64,000 nucleotides of DNA from Ctena decussata (GCA_963989385.1 OZ022503.1:86897138-86961137), one strand, 5' to 3'; counted from the stretch's first letter, positions 10,700 through 23,860 are shown. Translations and numbers: made by a program. Notes: generated from the sequence alone by a model not told the origin.

Positions 10700-11480
10700 T
10701 TGCTCCTTTTTTTTTACCTTGTCCAGATACGGGTTTGTCAGACATGAACAACCGTCAAGTTTACTAAACAGCCACTTCTTTTATGCGTTATATTGTAAGT
10801 CTATCATCGCAGTGATTCCTGTCATGAAACTGTGTTTTTGTGGTTACCGTAGTTCTAGTTAATTAAAGCTGGTATTATATAATGAGTACCCAAGAAATTG
10901 AAATAACAGGTCTGACACTCGTTGAGCCCAAAATTTCTGTGTCACGTCGTGAACTTTATAATTATTGTAGTTAATCATATTTCTTAAATCGACTGCTCAA
11001 ATATTTAAAGGAACACTACATACTCTCCATAAGTCTTATTATAAAACTCCCTACTATCGAAAATAACAAGTTGGGCGTCACCTGCCTTGGGAGATTTTAA
11101 GATATGCACAAATGTGTTGTTTTACACCGTAAAATAAACGTTTACGGGGAAACCTCATACGATTATGTATGTTCGCAATTAGTTTTCAAATAGTGTCAAT
11201 ATAGCTTAATTAAAACGTTCATTTGATGTTTGATGAAACGGCGATTTGCCAATTTGAGCAATTGACTGTTATGAATAACGAACGCTACGAACGCCTTTTA
11301 AGTCTTGTCTTAGATGGTACTCAGACTCTGTACAAATGTATGGAATAGTGGTTGTACCAAATTGTAAAGCTGAAGTTGCTTTTGTTCAATATGCAGCATT
11401 TTGAACGCGGTCATTTTTAGAGTCAGACCGACAGAACAGCTACATGCACGGGGCCATTATTCCCCCTTATAGACACAATT
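10700..11480. other. No feature seen
   Basis: AT-rich sequence without recognisable coding, RNA or repeat signal. Confidence 0.4.
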
Positions 11481-11599
11481 TTTATGCCCCCAATTTCGGA
11501 GAAATTGTGGGGGCATATTGGTTTGGGCCTGTCCGTCTGTCCTCTAACTCAAGAACCGTAAGAGCTAGGAGCTTGAAACTTTATACACGTGATCAGTAT

Positions 11600-13090
11600 G
11601 AAAAATAAGCGAACACGTGTTTTTTTCTTTTTTCCGCGGGTCACATATTTCAAGAGTTATGCCCCTTTTTCGACTTAGCCTGTGGAACCTTGTGAACAAA
11701 ATATCTCAAGAACCCCTGATGCTAGGATCATGAGGTTTTGCGGGATGAGAATGCCCAAGGTGTAGATGACCTGATTAACTTTTGAAACAAATTCGTGAAT
11801 TTTTGACCGAGTTATGCCCCTTTTTCGACTTAGTGCATTGTAAGCCTATGGAACCTTGTGAACAAAATATCTCAAGAACCCCTGAAGCTAGGAGCATGAT
11901 TTTTTGCAGGAAGATACTGCCTGTGGTGTAGATGACCTGATTAACTTTTGAAAAAAAATCGTGAATTTTTGATTGAGTTATTCCCCTTTTTCGACTTAGT
12001 GCATTGAGGCCTATGGTACAAAGGTACCCTTACATATTGTCAAGAACAATAAGAGCTAGGAACTTGAAACTTTATACACATGATCAGTATGGAAAATTAG
12101 CAGACCCGTATTTTTTTATTTTTCCGGTGGCAATGTATTTCCAGAGTTATGCCCCTTTTTCGACTTAGCCTGTGGAACCTTGTGAACAAAATATCTCAAA
12201 AACCCCTGATGCTAGGATCATGAGGCATTGCAAGATGAGAATGCCCAAGGCGTTGATGACCTGATTAACTTTTGAAACAAATTCGTGAATTTTTGACTGA
12301 GTTATGCCCCTTTTTCGACTTAGTGCATTGTTAGCCTATAGAACCTTATGAACAAAATATCTCAAGAACCCCTGAAGCTAGGAGCATGATGTTTTACAGG
12401 AAGATAATGCCTGTTGTGTAGATGACCTGAATAACTTTTGAAAAAAATTCGTGAATTTTTGATCGAGTTATTCCCCTTTTTCGACTTAGTGCATTGAGGC
12501 CTATGGTACAAAGGTACCCTTACATATAGTCAAGAACAATAAGAGCTAGGAACTTGAAACTTTATACACATGATCAGTATGGAAAATAAGCAGACCCGTA
12601 TTTTTTTATTTTTCCGCTGGCATTGTATTTCCAGAGTTATGCCCCTTTTTCAACTTAGCCTGTGGAACATTGTGAACAAAATATCTCAAGAACCCCTGAT
12701 GCTAGGATCATGAGGCTTTGCAAGATGAGAATGCCCAAGGTGTAGATGACCTGATTAACTTTTGAAACAAATTCGTGTATTTTTGACTGAGTTATGCCCC
12801 TTTTTCGACTTAGTGCATTGTAAGCCTATGGAACCTTGTGAACAAAATATCTCAAGAACCCCTGAAGCTAGGAGCATGATTTTTTGCAGGAAGATACTGC
12901 CTGTGGTGTAGATGACCTGAATAACTTTTGAAAAAAAATTCGTGAATTTTTGATCAAGTTATTCCCCTTTTTCGACTTAGTGCATTGAAGCCTATGGTAA
13001 CAAGGTACCCTTACATATAGTCATGAACAATAAGAGCTAGGAACTTGAAACTTTATACACATGATCAGTATGGAAAATAAGCGGACCCAT
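11600..13090. repeat. Tandem array with higher-order period of about 490 bp
   Basis: Subunits of roughly 160-170 bp carry GAGTTATGCCCCTTTTTCGA, GAACAAAATATCTCAAGAAC, CCCTGATGCTAGGATCATGA and GTAGATGACCTGATTAACTT. Every third subunit has CAGACCCGTATTTTTTTATTTTTCC (near 12100 and 12590), giving the longer period. The array resumes at 15713-16280 beyond the nested insertion. Confidence 0.8.
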
Positions 13091-13093
13091 ATT

Positions 13094-15712
13094 GCTCAGG
13101 GTGAGCTTTTGGGATACCCTGATGTCCGTCGTCCGTCGTACGTCCGTCCGGACGGTCGTCCGGACGTCCGTCCGTCAACTTTTGCGTGTGTACACTCTAG
13201 CGGGCACAGTTTCGATCCAAGCTTTATGAAACTTTGTCAGAATGTTAGTCTTAATAAAATCTAGGCCAAGTTCGAAACTGGGTCATGTCGGGTCAAAAAC
13301 TAGGTCACTAGGTCAAATCTTAGAAAAACCTTGTGTACGCTCTAGAGAGCACAGTTTTCATCCAAAGTTCATGAAACTTTGTCAGAATGTTTATTTTTAT
13401 AGTATCTAGGACAAGTTCGAAACTGGGTCAAGTTGGGTCTAAAACTAGGTCACTAGGTCAAATCATAGAAAAACCTTGTGTACGCTCTAGAGGACACAGT
13501 TTTGAATTCATCTTTATGAAACTGTGTCAGAATGTTTATCTCCAATAAATCTAGGCCAAGTTTGAAACTGGGTCATTTCGGGTCAAAAACTAGGTCACTA
13601 GGTCAAATCTTAGAAAAACCTTGTGTACGCTCTAGAGGGCACAGTTTTCATCCAAAGTTCATGAAACTTTGTCAGAATGTTTATCCTCATAGTATCTAGA
13701 CCAAGTTCGAAACTGGGTCACGTCGGGTTTAAAACTGGGTCACTAGGTCAAATCATAGAAAAACCTTGTGTACGCTCTAGAGGACACAGTTTTGATCCAA
13801 TCTTTATGAAACTTTGTCAGAATGTTTATCTTCATAAATTCTAGGCCAAGTTTGAAACTGGGTCATGTCGGGTCAAAAACTAGGTCACTAGGTCAAATCT
13901 TAGAAAAACCTTGTGTACGCTCCAGAAGGCAAAGTTTTGATCCAAAGTTCATGAAACTTAACCAGAAAGTTTATCCTTATAATATCTAGGATAAGTTTGA
14001 AACTGGGTCACATCGGGTCAAAAACTAGGTCACTAGGTCAAATCATAGAAAAAACCTTGTGTATGCTCTAGAGGACACAGTTTTGATCCAATCTTTATGA
14101 AACATTGTCAGAATGGTAATCTCTATAAACTCTAGGCCAAGTTTGAAACTGGGTCTTGTTGGGTCAAAAACTAGGTCACTAGGTCAAATCTTAGAAAAGC
14201 CTTGTGTACGCTCTACATGGCACAGTTTTGATCCAAAGTTCATGAAACTTTGTCAGAATGTTTATCCTCATAATATGTAGGACAAGTTTGAAACTGGGTC
14301 ATGTCGGGTCAAAACCTAGGTCACTAGGTCAAATCATAGAAAAACCTTGTGTACGCTCTAGAGAACACAGTTTTGATCTAATCTTTATGAAACTTTGTCA
14401 GAATGTTTACTTCCATAAACTCTCGGCCAAGTTTGAAAGTAGGTCATGTCGGATCAAAAACAAGGTCACTAGGTCAAATCATAGAAAAACCTTGTGTACG
14501 CTCTAGAGGACACAGTTTTGATCCAAAGTTCATGAAACTTTGTCAGAATGTTTATCCTTATAATATGTAGGATAAGTTTGAAACTGGGTCATGTCGGGTC
14601 AAAAACTTGGTCACTAGGTCAAATCTTAGAAAAACCTTGTGTACGCTCTAGAGGGCACAGTTTTCATCCAAAGTTCATGAAACTTTGTCAGAATGTTTAT
14701 CCTCATAATATCTAGAATAAGTTTGAAACCTGGTCACGTAGGGTTAAAAACTAGGTCACTAGGTCAAATCATAGAAAAACCTTGTGTACGCTCTAGAGGA
14801 CACAGTTTTGATCCAATCTTTATGAAACATTGTCAGAATGTTTATCTTCACAAATTCTAGGCCAAGTTCGAAACTGGGTCATGTCGAGTCATCAACTAGG
14901 TCACTAGGTCAAATCTTAGAAAAACCTTGTGTGCGCTCTAGAAGGCACAGTTTTGATTCAAAGTTCATGAAACTTTGTCAGAATGTTTATCCTCATAATA
15001 TGTAGGATAAGTTTGAAACTGGGTCATGTCAGATCGAAAACTAGGTCACAAGGTCAAATCATAGAAAAACCTTGTGTACGCTCTAGAGAACACAGTTTTG
15101 ATCTAATCTTTATGAAACTTTGTCAGAATGTTTATCTTCATAAACTCTCGGCCAAGTTTGAAAGTAGGTCATGTCGGGTAAAAAACTAGGTCACTAGGTC
15201 AAATCTTAGAAAAACGTTGTGTAAGCACTAGAAGGCATAGTTTTGATCCAATCTTCATGAAACTATGTCAAAATGTTTATTGTCCATATATCTAAGCCCC
15301 CTATGAACTGAGTCACGTCGGCTCAAGGTCAAATCTTAGAAAAACTTTGTGTACACCCTAGAGGGCACAGTTTTGATCCAATCTTCATGAAACTCTGTCA
15401 GACTGTTTATCTTAATTAAATCTAGGTAAAGTTTGAAACTGGGTCGTGTCGGGTCAAAAACTTGGTCACTAGGTCAAATATAAGAACGACCTTGTATACG
15501 CTCCAGAGGGCACAGTTTTGATCCAATCTCAATGAAACTGTGTCAGAATGTTTATTCTTACAATATCCAGGCCAAGTTTGAAACTGGGTCATGTCGGGTC
15601 AAAAACTAGGTCAAATGTTAGTATGGTAAAAACTCTTATAAATCTTCACCAGAGCCAGTGAACTGATTAATGCTCAGGTGAGCGATTCAGGGCCACCATG
15701 GCCCTCTTGTTT
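13094..15712. mobile_element. Nested tandem-array element
   Basis: It starts CTCAGGGTGAGCTTTTGGGA with a GTCCGTCC/GGACGGTC-rich tract, and ends CTCAGGTGAGCGATTCAGGG followed by CCACCATGGCCCTCTTG. The outer element's array is split exactly at these points: a subunit is cut at 13093 and resumes with TTATTTTTCCGCCGG at 15714. The CTCAGGTGAGC ends and internal array resemble repeats I recall from bivalve genomes. Confidence 0.7.
13190..15630. repeat. Dimeric satellite-like array, about 145-bp subunits
   Basis: About 16 to 17 subunits each contain TCATAGAAAAACCTTGTGTACG or its CTTAG variant, CAGTTTTGATCCAA, GAAACTTTGTCAGAATG and AACTAGGTCACTAGGTCAAA. Two subunit types alternate: GGGCAC with AAAGTTCATG, against GGACAC with ATCTTTATG. 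This makes a higher-order unit near 290 bp. Open frames in the array are by-products of the repetition. Confidence 0.85.
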
Positions 15713-16348
15713 TATTTTTCCGCCGGTCATGTATTTCCAGAGTTATGCCCTTTTTCGACTTAGCCTGTGGAAACTTGTGAACAAAATATCTCAAGAACGC
15801 CTGATGCTAGGATCATGAGGTTTTGCAGGATGAGAATGCCCAAGGTGTAGATGACCTGATTAACTTTTGAAAAGAAATCATGAATTTTTTATTGAGTTAT
15901 GCCCCTTTTTCGACTTAGTGCATTGTAAGTCTATGGAACCTTGTGAACAAAATATCTCAAGAACACCTGATGCTAGGAGCATGATTTTATGCAGGAAGAT
16001 ACTGCCTGTGGTGTAGATGACCTGATTAACTTTTAAAAATAATTTGTAAATTTTGAATTGAGTTATGCCCCTTTTTCAACTTAGTGCATTATTTGCCTAT
16101 GGAAGCTTGTGAACAAAATATCTGGAGAACCCCTGATGCTAGGATCATGATTTTTGCTGGTTGATATTGCCCAAGGTGTAGATGAACTGATTAACTTTCG
16201 AAAAAAAAAATCGTAAATTTTTGACTGAGTTAAGCCCCTTTTTCGACTTAATGCATTGTAAGCCTATGGTACAAAGGTACAATCATTATTGGATGAACCT
16301 TCTCTAGAGATAAGCATATGGTTGGGGGCATAGTGTTTCATTAACACA

Positions 16349-16789
16349 TTTTCTAGTCTAATTGTATTTTTTCCTTTTTTTGAATACCTATGTTAAAATC
16401 TATAAATCAACCGATTCGTTGAACGTCATTGTATATACTCCTGCTACTTGTTCATATGCTTGTTATGTTAGAAAGGTCAAATAGTGTGATACTAAATCGA
16501 GTTGATGATAAATGGAGTGAGGTAGTAAAACACCTTCTTCGTATAACACGAAGTGGTCATTAAGGATTATCGAAGCCATAAAGCTGCCACTCTGCTTCTG
16601 TCCTTCACAGGAAATCACCAATTAATATTGATCGCCTAAGCTAGTTTGCTCTCTGCAGGACAGAATATCTAGAACACGTTTACAGAAACATTCTGATACA
16701 TTCATTAAGAATGCTGAAGCCAATGTCTGTTTTAGCCAGGGTTTTTTTTTTTAGCAAAAAGTTAAAGTTAAAGCATAATAAACAGGAGC
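16349..16789. other. No feature seen
   Basis: Unique-looking AT-rich sequence between two tandem-array elements. Confidence 0.35.
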
Positions 16790-18110
16790 TCCGCTGAGCG
16801 GGGCAATTTACGCCCATTGGGGTTTAAATTTGGAAAGACAACAAGAGATGAGAGAACTTTTGTCAGCAGCTTAAATCTTCAACTATAAAACAAACAAAGC
16901 TAATATGAAATTCCCAGACAAAAATTACAAAGGGGAATAATTCCATCAGAACTGAAAGTAGGGTCAAGGGACTTGTTCTCTGCATATCGTCTGATATTTG
17001 TACAAACTTTCATAAAGAAATCTTAAACGGTTTTCAAGATATGGAGCAGACACAAAATTACTATCTGAAAAATACAAAGGTGCATAATTCCGTCAAAACT
17101 GAAAGTAGGTTTATGGTTCTTTTTCTCTGCACATTGTCTGATGATGCTTCATATTTGTATAAACTTTTATGAAGAAATCTTATATGGTTTTTAAGATATG
17201 GAGCTGACAAATAATGTTACCTTTTGAACTTTGACCTCTAAGTGGGACCTTGACCTTTGTTGGACATTGTTGAAATACAAAGTCTGCAAGTTGCCTCGAT
17301 AAGGTGAACATTGGGCTCAAGTTTCAAAAAAAATCTTTCAAGGTTAAGGAGAAATGGAATATACACAAATTTAATACAAAATAACGATATAAAAATACAA
17401 GGGGCGTAATTTTGTTAAAAATTAAAGTAGGGTTATGGTTCTTTTTCCTGCACATCATCTGATGATGCTTTATACGTATACATACTTTCATGAAGACATC
17501 TTAAAAGGTTTTCGAGATATGGAGCGGACACAACGCTTATGTGAAATTACTATATGAAAAATAAAAAGGGACATAATTCCGTCCAAAATGAAAATAGGGT
17601 TATGGTCCCTTTTCTCTGCACATCGTCTGATAGTGCTTTTTAATCATACAAACTTTCATGAAAAAATCTTAAACGGTTTTCGAGATATGGAGCGGACACG
17701 AAGCTTATATGAAATTACTGTATGAAAAATACAAAGGGACATAATGCCGTCAAAAATGAAAATAGGGTTATGGTTCTATTTCTCTGCACATCGTCTGATT
17801 GTGATTTATATTTGTACAAACTTTCATGAAGAAATCTTAAACGGTTTTCAAGATATGGAGCGGACACGTTTGAACTTTGACCTTTAAGTGTGACCTTGAC
17901 CTTTGTCGGACATCATTGAAGTATGGGTTCTGCACATCGTCTCAATAAGGCAAACATTTGACCAAAGTTTCAAAAAAACATTTCAAGGGGTTAAGGAGAT
18001 ATGGAGCGGACACGAAAAGTTAACGGACAGACGGACGGACAGACAGACGGACGGACGGACGGACGGAGGTCATGAAATAATACGACCGGTCTTCAACGGG
18101 CGTATAAAAA
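16790..18110. mobile_element. Tandem-array MITE-like element
   Basis: The left end includes GAGCTCCGCTGAGCGGGGC and TTTACGCCCATTG; the right end has the inverted CAACGGGCGTATAAA. About six subunits of ~150-170 bp share AAAATACAAAGGGGCATAAT, GTTATGGTTCTTTTTCTCTG, CACATCGTCTGATGATGCTT and ACGGTTTTCAAGATATGGAG. It ends in a GACGGACGGACA microsatellite at 18023-18067. It encodes no transposase. Confidence 0.65.
18023..18067. repeat. GGAC/AGAC microsatellite
   Basis: Short GACGGACGGACAGACAGACG repeats just inside the right end of the tandem-array element. Confidence 0.85.
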
Positions 18111-20058
18111 GGTGTGTCATGAGAAAGATTTAGGGACCGACCATTTGATATTTAGTGGGGCCTGGTTTTCTCAATGGAAATATGACATTTTATTTCTTTG
18201 TTTTACCTTGAGTGAGCTAATTTCTTTTTTTACAAACTAACTGAAACAGGTTATTTTTTCAATTCCATAGGCTGAACTATCAGATCCTTCTTTACTTGAC
18301 CTTAACAGCCTTTTAATTTACCCACATTGATAATTTTTACACCTTTTTTTTCTCACAAAAACACGGTGCTGTCTTTAACCAGGCTAAGGGCATGGCTTAG
18401 CTTGCTTTTGCAAACCAGTGCCTGGAGCATGTTACTCTTTTCATCGTAGGTACAGATACAAACATCCCTGTATGAGTTTGGCAAAAAATTGGGCCTTAAA
18501 TTAGGGATATTTTGGCCAAAAATTAGGGCTAGTTTGGCACAGTTTTAGGGCTAACATTAGGAATTTAAGGTTTTTTTTCTTTAGCCCAATCATATGCCAA
18601 AACATGCTTTATTCGCATTTTTGAAAGTTTGATAACTACTTACTGAAAGAGTCGGATTATACATGAATGCCAGTTAATAAAATGGCTGAAAGTTCTGTGC
18701 TAAGAAGTTAACAAAGGGGGAAAGCCAGAGCAATTTCTCAATTTTAATAGCAATTTTAAGACTGAAGACAATAGAGAAAAACTAGGGATGATGATAAAAA
18801 CTATTTTTTTTTTATTTTAGGACTTCTGCCTTCTAGAGTGTTTATTTTGCGATAATGGCTTTACCTCCCATAAGCTAGTGACTCTTTTGCAATTCAGTTT
18901 TAGTGGAAACATTTACTTAGTAATGTGGCAGATCAATAATATATGTATGTGAATGTTGTATAGGATGTTTTTGTAAATGTATGCACATGCGGGCCTGCTG
19001 GTGTAAAACAATTGTAGATAATATTAAAACATTACTATTAATATGAGGGGGGGGGGGTCTTGGAGGTGCAGCTCCCCAGAAGCCAGAGACATCATAAAGC
19101 CTCAATTCAAATGGAATTATCTTGAGACAATATTTTTTTTTGAAATTTTGGGTGGAGCCAGGTTATTTTTTCACTTGCCTTCGAGTCCAGATTATTTTTT
19201 TTAAAACCCCTTATGAGCCAGGATATTTTTTCTTGCATATCCAAAGACAAGGATTTGTTTTGATAAATATACCAGGCCGCCCCTTCCTCCAGAATATCAA
19301 ATGGCCGGTCACAAAATCATGACAATCGTCACACTGAAAGATAGGTGATCAGATGGTGTTCTCTAAATAAGGCTTTAGATAATATAATGAATCTCGTACA
19401 CAATCAGAAGAATATGGTACACAAGATTATGGCTTCTATGACCAATATGGGGGCAAATTGCTGTTTTGCGACGCCTTTGGGACTATCCGCAACACATTGT
19501 GATATCGCTTTTACTGGTTTATCCATCTATCCGTTTAGCGTGCTAACCCTAATTATTGGAACATAGGTATCTGAGCAATAAACAAAAATAAGATCAGGAA
19601 CATATCTGATGGGAGAGAAACAGAAATTTGAGCCCATACAGAACATGCTTTATTAATTCAATACGAAATTTATGAAGGTCAACTCGAATTGTTAAAAGAT
19701 CAACAAGCGAATGTTTAGCGCTTTGGTTGCTTTAAAATGATTAATACCACTACACTCACAGATTTGAATTTGAAATGGAAATTGGCACAGCGTCTGTTAA
19801 CGACATTTAATCTAAGATTTGTATTCATCAGGGACATTAGCGCTTCCTTTTGGTATACAATAACAGCAATCATTATGCAAGTGTGTGTGGGGGGAGGGGT
19901 ATACAACCACAGGTACCACCCCCATTATCTTTTAAGCTCCCACCCCACCCCCTCCCAGACACAACCTCGACTCCCGCTCGTGTGCTTTTGTTGTCTGTTT
20001 TAAAACAAGTGAGGTGTAGGGCCATTCTTTCCATATCTTTTCATATCTCGTCTTTTTA
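18111..20058. other. Intergenic sequence, minor repeats
   Basis: TTAGGGYTA-type phrases recur at 18490-18570. A GAGCCAGGTTATTTTTTC motif recurs three times at 19150-19260. A G run lies at 19047-19056 and GT-rich sequence at 19880-19895. No gene is supported. Confidence 0.4.
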
Positions 20059-21260
20059 GTTCACCTGAGCCCAAGGCTCAAAGGTGAGGTTATGGTATAG
20101 ACAGGCCTCCGTCGTCCGTAGTCGTTCACACTCTTTTAACATCTTTTTCTCAGAAACACCGAGCCTCACTGGGATGGGGATTCGAATGTCCCTTCGTGGT
20201 GCCTGTGTAACGTGACGATACTGGTCCCACGCCCATATACGTATTGTGAAAACCCTTTAAAAAGCTTTCAGCACCGAAAGGCTAATCATTATGGACCATT
20301 GTATGCATCATTGGGTAAAAAAAACTGATAAAATTTTGGTGACATTGATCTTATTTTCAAGGTCACAGGAGGTCAAAGAATGTTAAAAAATTGCCTTGTC
20401 CGCACCATATCTCCTGAATGAATAGATGGATTTTAAGTAAACTTGCACAGATATATCTCTGGGAGATGGAAAAGAACTGATTAGGTTTTTGGTGACATTG
20501 GCCCCATCTTCAATGCCACAGAATGTCAAAGATTGTTTAAAAATGGCTTGTCTGCATCATATCTCCTAAAGGGATTGGTGGATTATGACCAAACATAGAT
20601 ATGTGTATAATCGGGAGGTAGAAAAGAACTGATTAAATTTTGGTAACCTTACCCCCTGTATTATCAAGGTCACGTCTTAACTTAGCCACAGTTACGGAAA
20701 ATGATACTGTTGGGAAAGCGCAAATGGGGGACATCAGATGGAGGACATCTGTGTTTATTCAAAAACATTTCTAGTTAATATGGAACATCTCTTGGTCAGG
20801 GGGACGAAAGTTTTAACAGATGGTATTGGCCACATTGTCAAGATGGCCGCTATTTCCAAAAATGATATAAAAAGATCTTCGGGACTCAGGTCCTACCTAC
20901 ACTTTTTTTAAATGAAGACCCTGCGTTGACCTGGACGTAATTCATAACAATATCAACTTTGATTTCTTATGCTTCTGAAATGGAAAATGTTTAAACAGCG
21001 GATTTTACAGAAACTATTTACGCATAGAGATAGTAATAATTTGTAAATAAGTTCTGTCATAATTAGAACATATGGTTAACTAAATTAACACATGAAGACA
21101 TAAGGTCGCCAAAGATCAAGGCCATTCTTTAACATTTGCTCAATACCGAAATTTTAAAGCTAAAATATGAACTCCTCTTAAGCAACTTGTCTTAGATTTG
21201 TAAAAATGACCAAAGTGACAAATTGTATCTGTTGACAGTAAGGTTCTAGGTGAGCTACAT
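20059..21260. mobile_element. Probable MITE-like element with TTCACCTGAGC end
   Basis: The left end TTCACCTGAGCCCAAGGCTC plus CCTCCGTCGTCCGTAGTCG mirrors a decayed right end CTAGGTGAGCTACATGACC. Internal units repeat (CATATCTCCTGAATGAATAG and CATATCTCCTAAAGGGATTG; GAACTGATTARRTTTTGGTRAC). This matches the CTCAGGTGAGC class at 13094. Confidence 0.5.
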
Positions 21261-22730
21261 GACCATTGGTCTTATGGTTTAATCCTCTCTCCTCATCTCC
21301 GGTCCGGTTTCATGTATCTGCTCTTCACCTTTAACCCCCATACTACCCCGCAGCTCCTCCCTCGTATATCTGTCTTAGTGTATACATTGTTTACTATGGA
21401 GTTATCAGACGAAAAAAAAATCATTCTATGCTGTCAATTTACTTATCACTTATATTGGTTTCGTCTCCAAATCGAACGAGATGACAATCTCAACTGTTTG
21501 AGTTTCGTGGAAATAGAAATAGACCGCAGTTATGAACGCGCTGTTTTATTCCCCGTATACACCTTTCCTATAAATCGATAAAGTCGCGCACGAGTTCTCT
21601 ACCCAAGTAGACTGTGACGTCATCTATAGGAACATCCCATATAGTTCAGTACAACTGCAAGCACACATAACAGGCATAAAGAAGACGTTTTGTAAATGTG
21701 AACTGCAAAAAATACATTGAAAAACCAAATTAAAGTATAATTGCCCTGTTGTCATGTGACATTTTTAATTTATATATATTTTTGTTTTATTTTAATATCA
21801 TATTGAGAATCCCAACAAGCCGCTCATGATTTTCATGACCCCTTTCATCGACGCCGTGTTTCAACACCCCGGCAAAACATTCACGTTTGTTCAATATAAA
21901 ATAGCTACAGTTCGTATAAATAAGTTTCGTAAATCTGAAAAGTTCTTTCGATTTTCCCGACAGATAAAACGTCGGCATTCAGGTAGTAACTACACATTAT
22001 TACCAGGCAGATTATAGCGCTGATATTTATGGTTTCTTGTGCGATGCACCGATCTAAAAGCATCAGCATCCAGACAGTTTTCCGTAAGTTTGAACCCGAG
22101 GTTGAATTTATATTATTTTATCCATCTCCCTTTCTTTTCCTTATGTTTTGGAAGCTCATCTGGTGATACACGCTCTTGATTACGGTAATTTTGGCCCGAA
22201 ATTTTTGTCGGAAATCTTTTAATTTTATGTCAAATTCCCATATGCTATAAGTTATAAAGCTTATTATCCGACAAAGAAAGTGCTAAATATAGCTGGAACA
22301 AAATAGTTATCTTAATCTTAACCGTTGAATGTTAGTTTTGAATATACGGAAAACCGGCATTTATTTGGTTACACAATGAAAAACAATCGCCTATCCTATA
22401 GATGACGTCATAGGCGTTGCAAGGGACAAAACTCGAACAGACTCTGAATTATAGGAAAGATGTATATGGTACGAGTATTATCATATCAAGCATTGTACCA
22501 GCCTATAGATAGTTTCCCATTAGCTACTGATATGATGATTACACAGTTTCTCTCTGCATTGCAATATTAAAAGACAATGACCGGTGACAGATCTGCTTTT
22601 CTGTAAAGCCAGATAAGGATATCTGCATTGTCATCTGGACCGACAAATCTTTTCTAAGCTAAGACCGGCAAAACATAACGCGAACTTCACGTGTAGTCAA
22701 TGCATTGGTTGTACAGGAGTCTTTGTAACT
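21261..22730. other. Intergenic, with a separated 17-bp inverted repeat
   Basis: TGACGTCATCTATAGGA at about 21615-21631 is repeated in exact inverse at 22394-22410. The ~760 bp between them carry no recognisable coding sequence. The pair could be the eroded ends of a non-autonomous transposon. Confidence 0.4.
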
Positions 22731-22811
22731 ATGCAGTCAAGTGCCGTTGTTTGTTCAGCCGAAGACGAAGACAGCAAATTGACGTCATTTAATGCTGCAC
22801 AAGACGTTAAC
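22731..22811 (+). other. Possible first coding exon (weak)
   Basis: An ATG opens a 27-codon frame of balanced composition (MQSSAVVCSAEDEDSKLTSF...). It ends exactly at a good splice-donor match, AAC then GTAAGG. No partner exon or protein family is recognised. It could equally be chance. Confidence 0.2.
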
Positions 22812-23026
22812 GTAAGGAACCGAACATCTGTTGTTGAAACCGTCCCTTTCTTTGAACATTGAAGAAAATATAAAACTTTAAATTCATGTCTTTATAAAAT
22901 TTCTTCGTTTAAGAACACATGTTATTACTCACGGGAAAAAGATATCTTGCATAAATTTCCGTCTATCGGGATTTATTTTTCGTTTTCGTCTCACTCGTCA
23001 AGCCTCGTGATGCCGACAGTGACCAC

Positions 23027-23101
23027 GCAGCGGGCACATGACGTTGATATAAAGTAGGTATTGACGTTGATTCGACGTGATGACGTCATGTGCCTGCTGG
23101 A
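23027..23101. mobile_element. Short CAGCRGGCACA-family MITE
   Basis: GCAGCGGGCACATGACGTTG at the left and GATGACGTCATGTGCCTGC at the right form an inverted pair. Its termini are the same as those of the palindromes at 8457, 49279 and 56868. Confidence 0.7.
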
Positions 23102-23860
23102 CCTCGTGACGATTGTCTTTCCTATCCAAACTTTATAACCTTGGAAGACACTTTTGCACTCTTAAACTGCACAACTGCGGTCGAGTTTCCGACTTAAACA
23201 TTTTAACGATGGTAAATGCCTGTTATGTCTTTGGCCGGGCGGAGCTAGGTTCAACTAGTGAGTTCTTCCTCTCTGGCTGTCACAGGCAAAATAACGTGTT
23301 GTGTGAAAGTCATTCAAAGACTCACAAAAGACTTAACGTTTTGAATATTCGTTGTTTTGCCATAATCCGTTTTTGTCCAATTCAACCATAAACGCATATG
23401 CATTTTGCTTCCAATACCGTCCAACCAAAATGGCAAGAGATTCGAAAGGACAACTATTCTTTACTTTTGGTTTGTTTTGATACATGTTGTCACTAACAAG
23501 TTGTAGAATTTCGCTTTGCACTTAAGCAATTTCATCTTATCTTATTATAATTTTGTTTAACTTTTTTCCCTTTTTTGTTAAATATTTCTTTTGTTTCGTA
23601 TCTGCATACTGGATGATAAAACTGAGAAAACCATAGTTGGCTGGCATTTTATAAGAGCCCAAAGGCTCTTACATTTATGTATTCATTGGCTCATCGAGTT
23701 CCATTAAGATTTGCATCTATCTTATTTGACTTCGAGACAGTAATGTTTTTATAATTATTGGCGTCTGCAATGTTTATTTTCTGTAACAAAATCACATCAT
23801 GAAATTGTGCCGTTTTATACATCATAAAGCATGGTCAGATATTGGAAATGTAAACTTCTG
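23102..23860. other. No feature seen
   Basis: Frames of 60-90 codons occur on both strands, but none shows a domain or splice context that I recognise. Confidence 0.35.

Larger units (their letters stand above)
11481..16348. mobile_element. Tandem-array MITE-like element (outer) with a nested element
   Basis: The left end is ATGCCCCCAATTTCGG plus a palindromic GGAGAAATTGTGGGGGCAT, followed by CTGTCCGTCTGTCC. The right end is GGGGGCATAGTGTTTCATTAACACA. The element at 32159-33779 has the same terminal architecture. Its body is a tandem array, and a second element (13094-15712) has landed inside it. It is non-autonomous with no transposase; the superfamily is unknown to me. Confidence 0.65.

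Noticed and set aside
13190..15630. CRISPR array
   Set aside because: Subunits of about 145 bp are repeated throughout with no unique spacers, and the context is eukaryotic.
17100..17850. CGTCTGATGATGC motifs in the tandem-array element as ribozyme cores
   Set aside because: No GAAA at the right distance and no stem I; simply a repeated phrase of the array.
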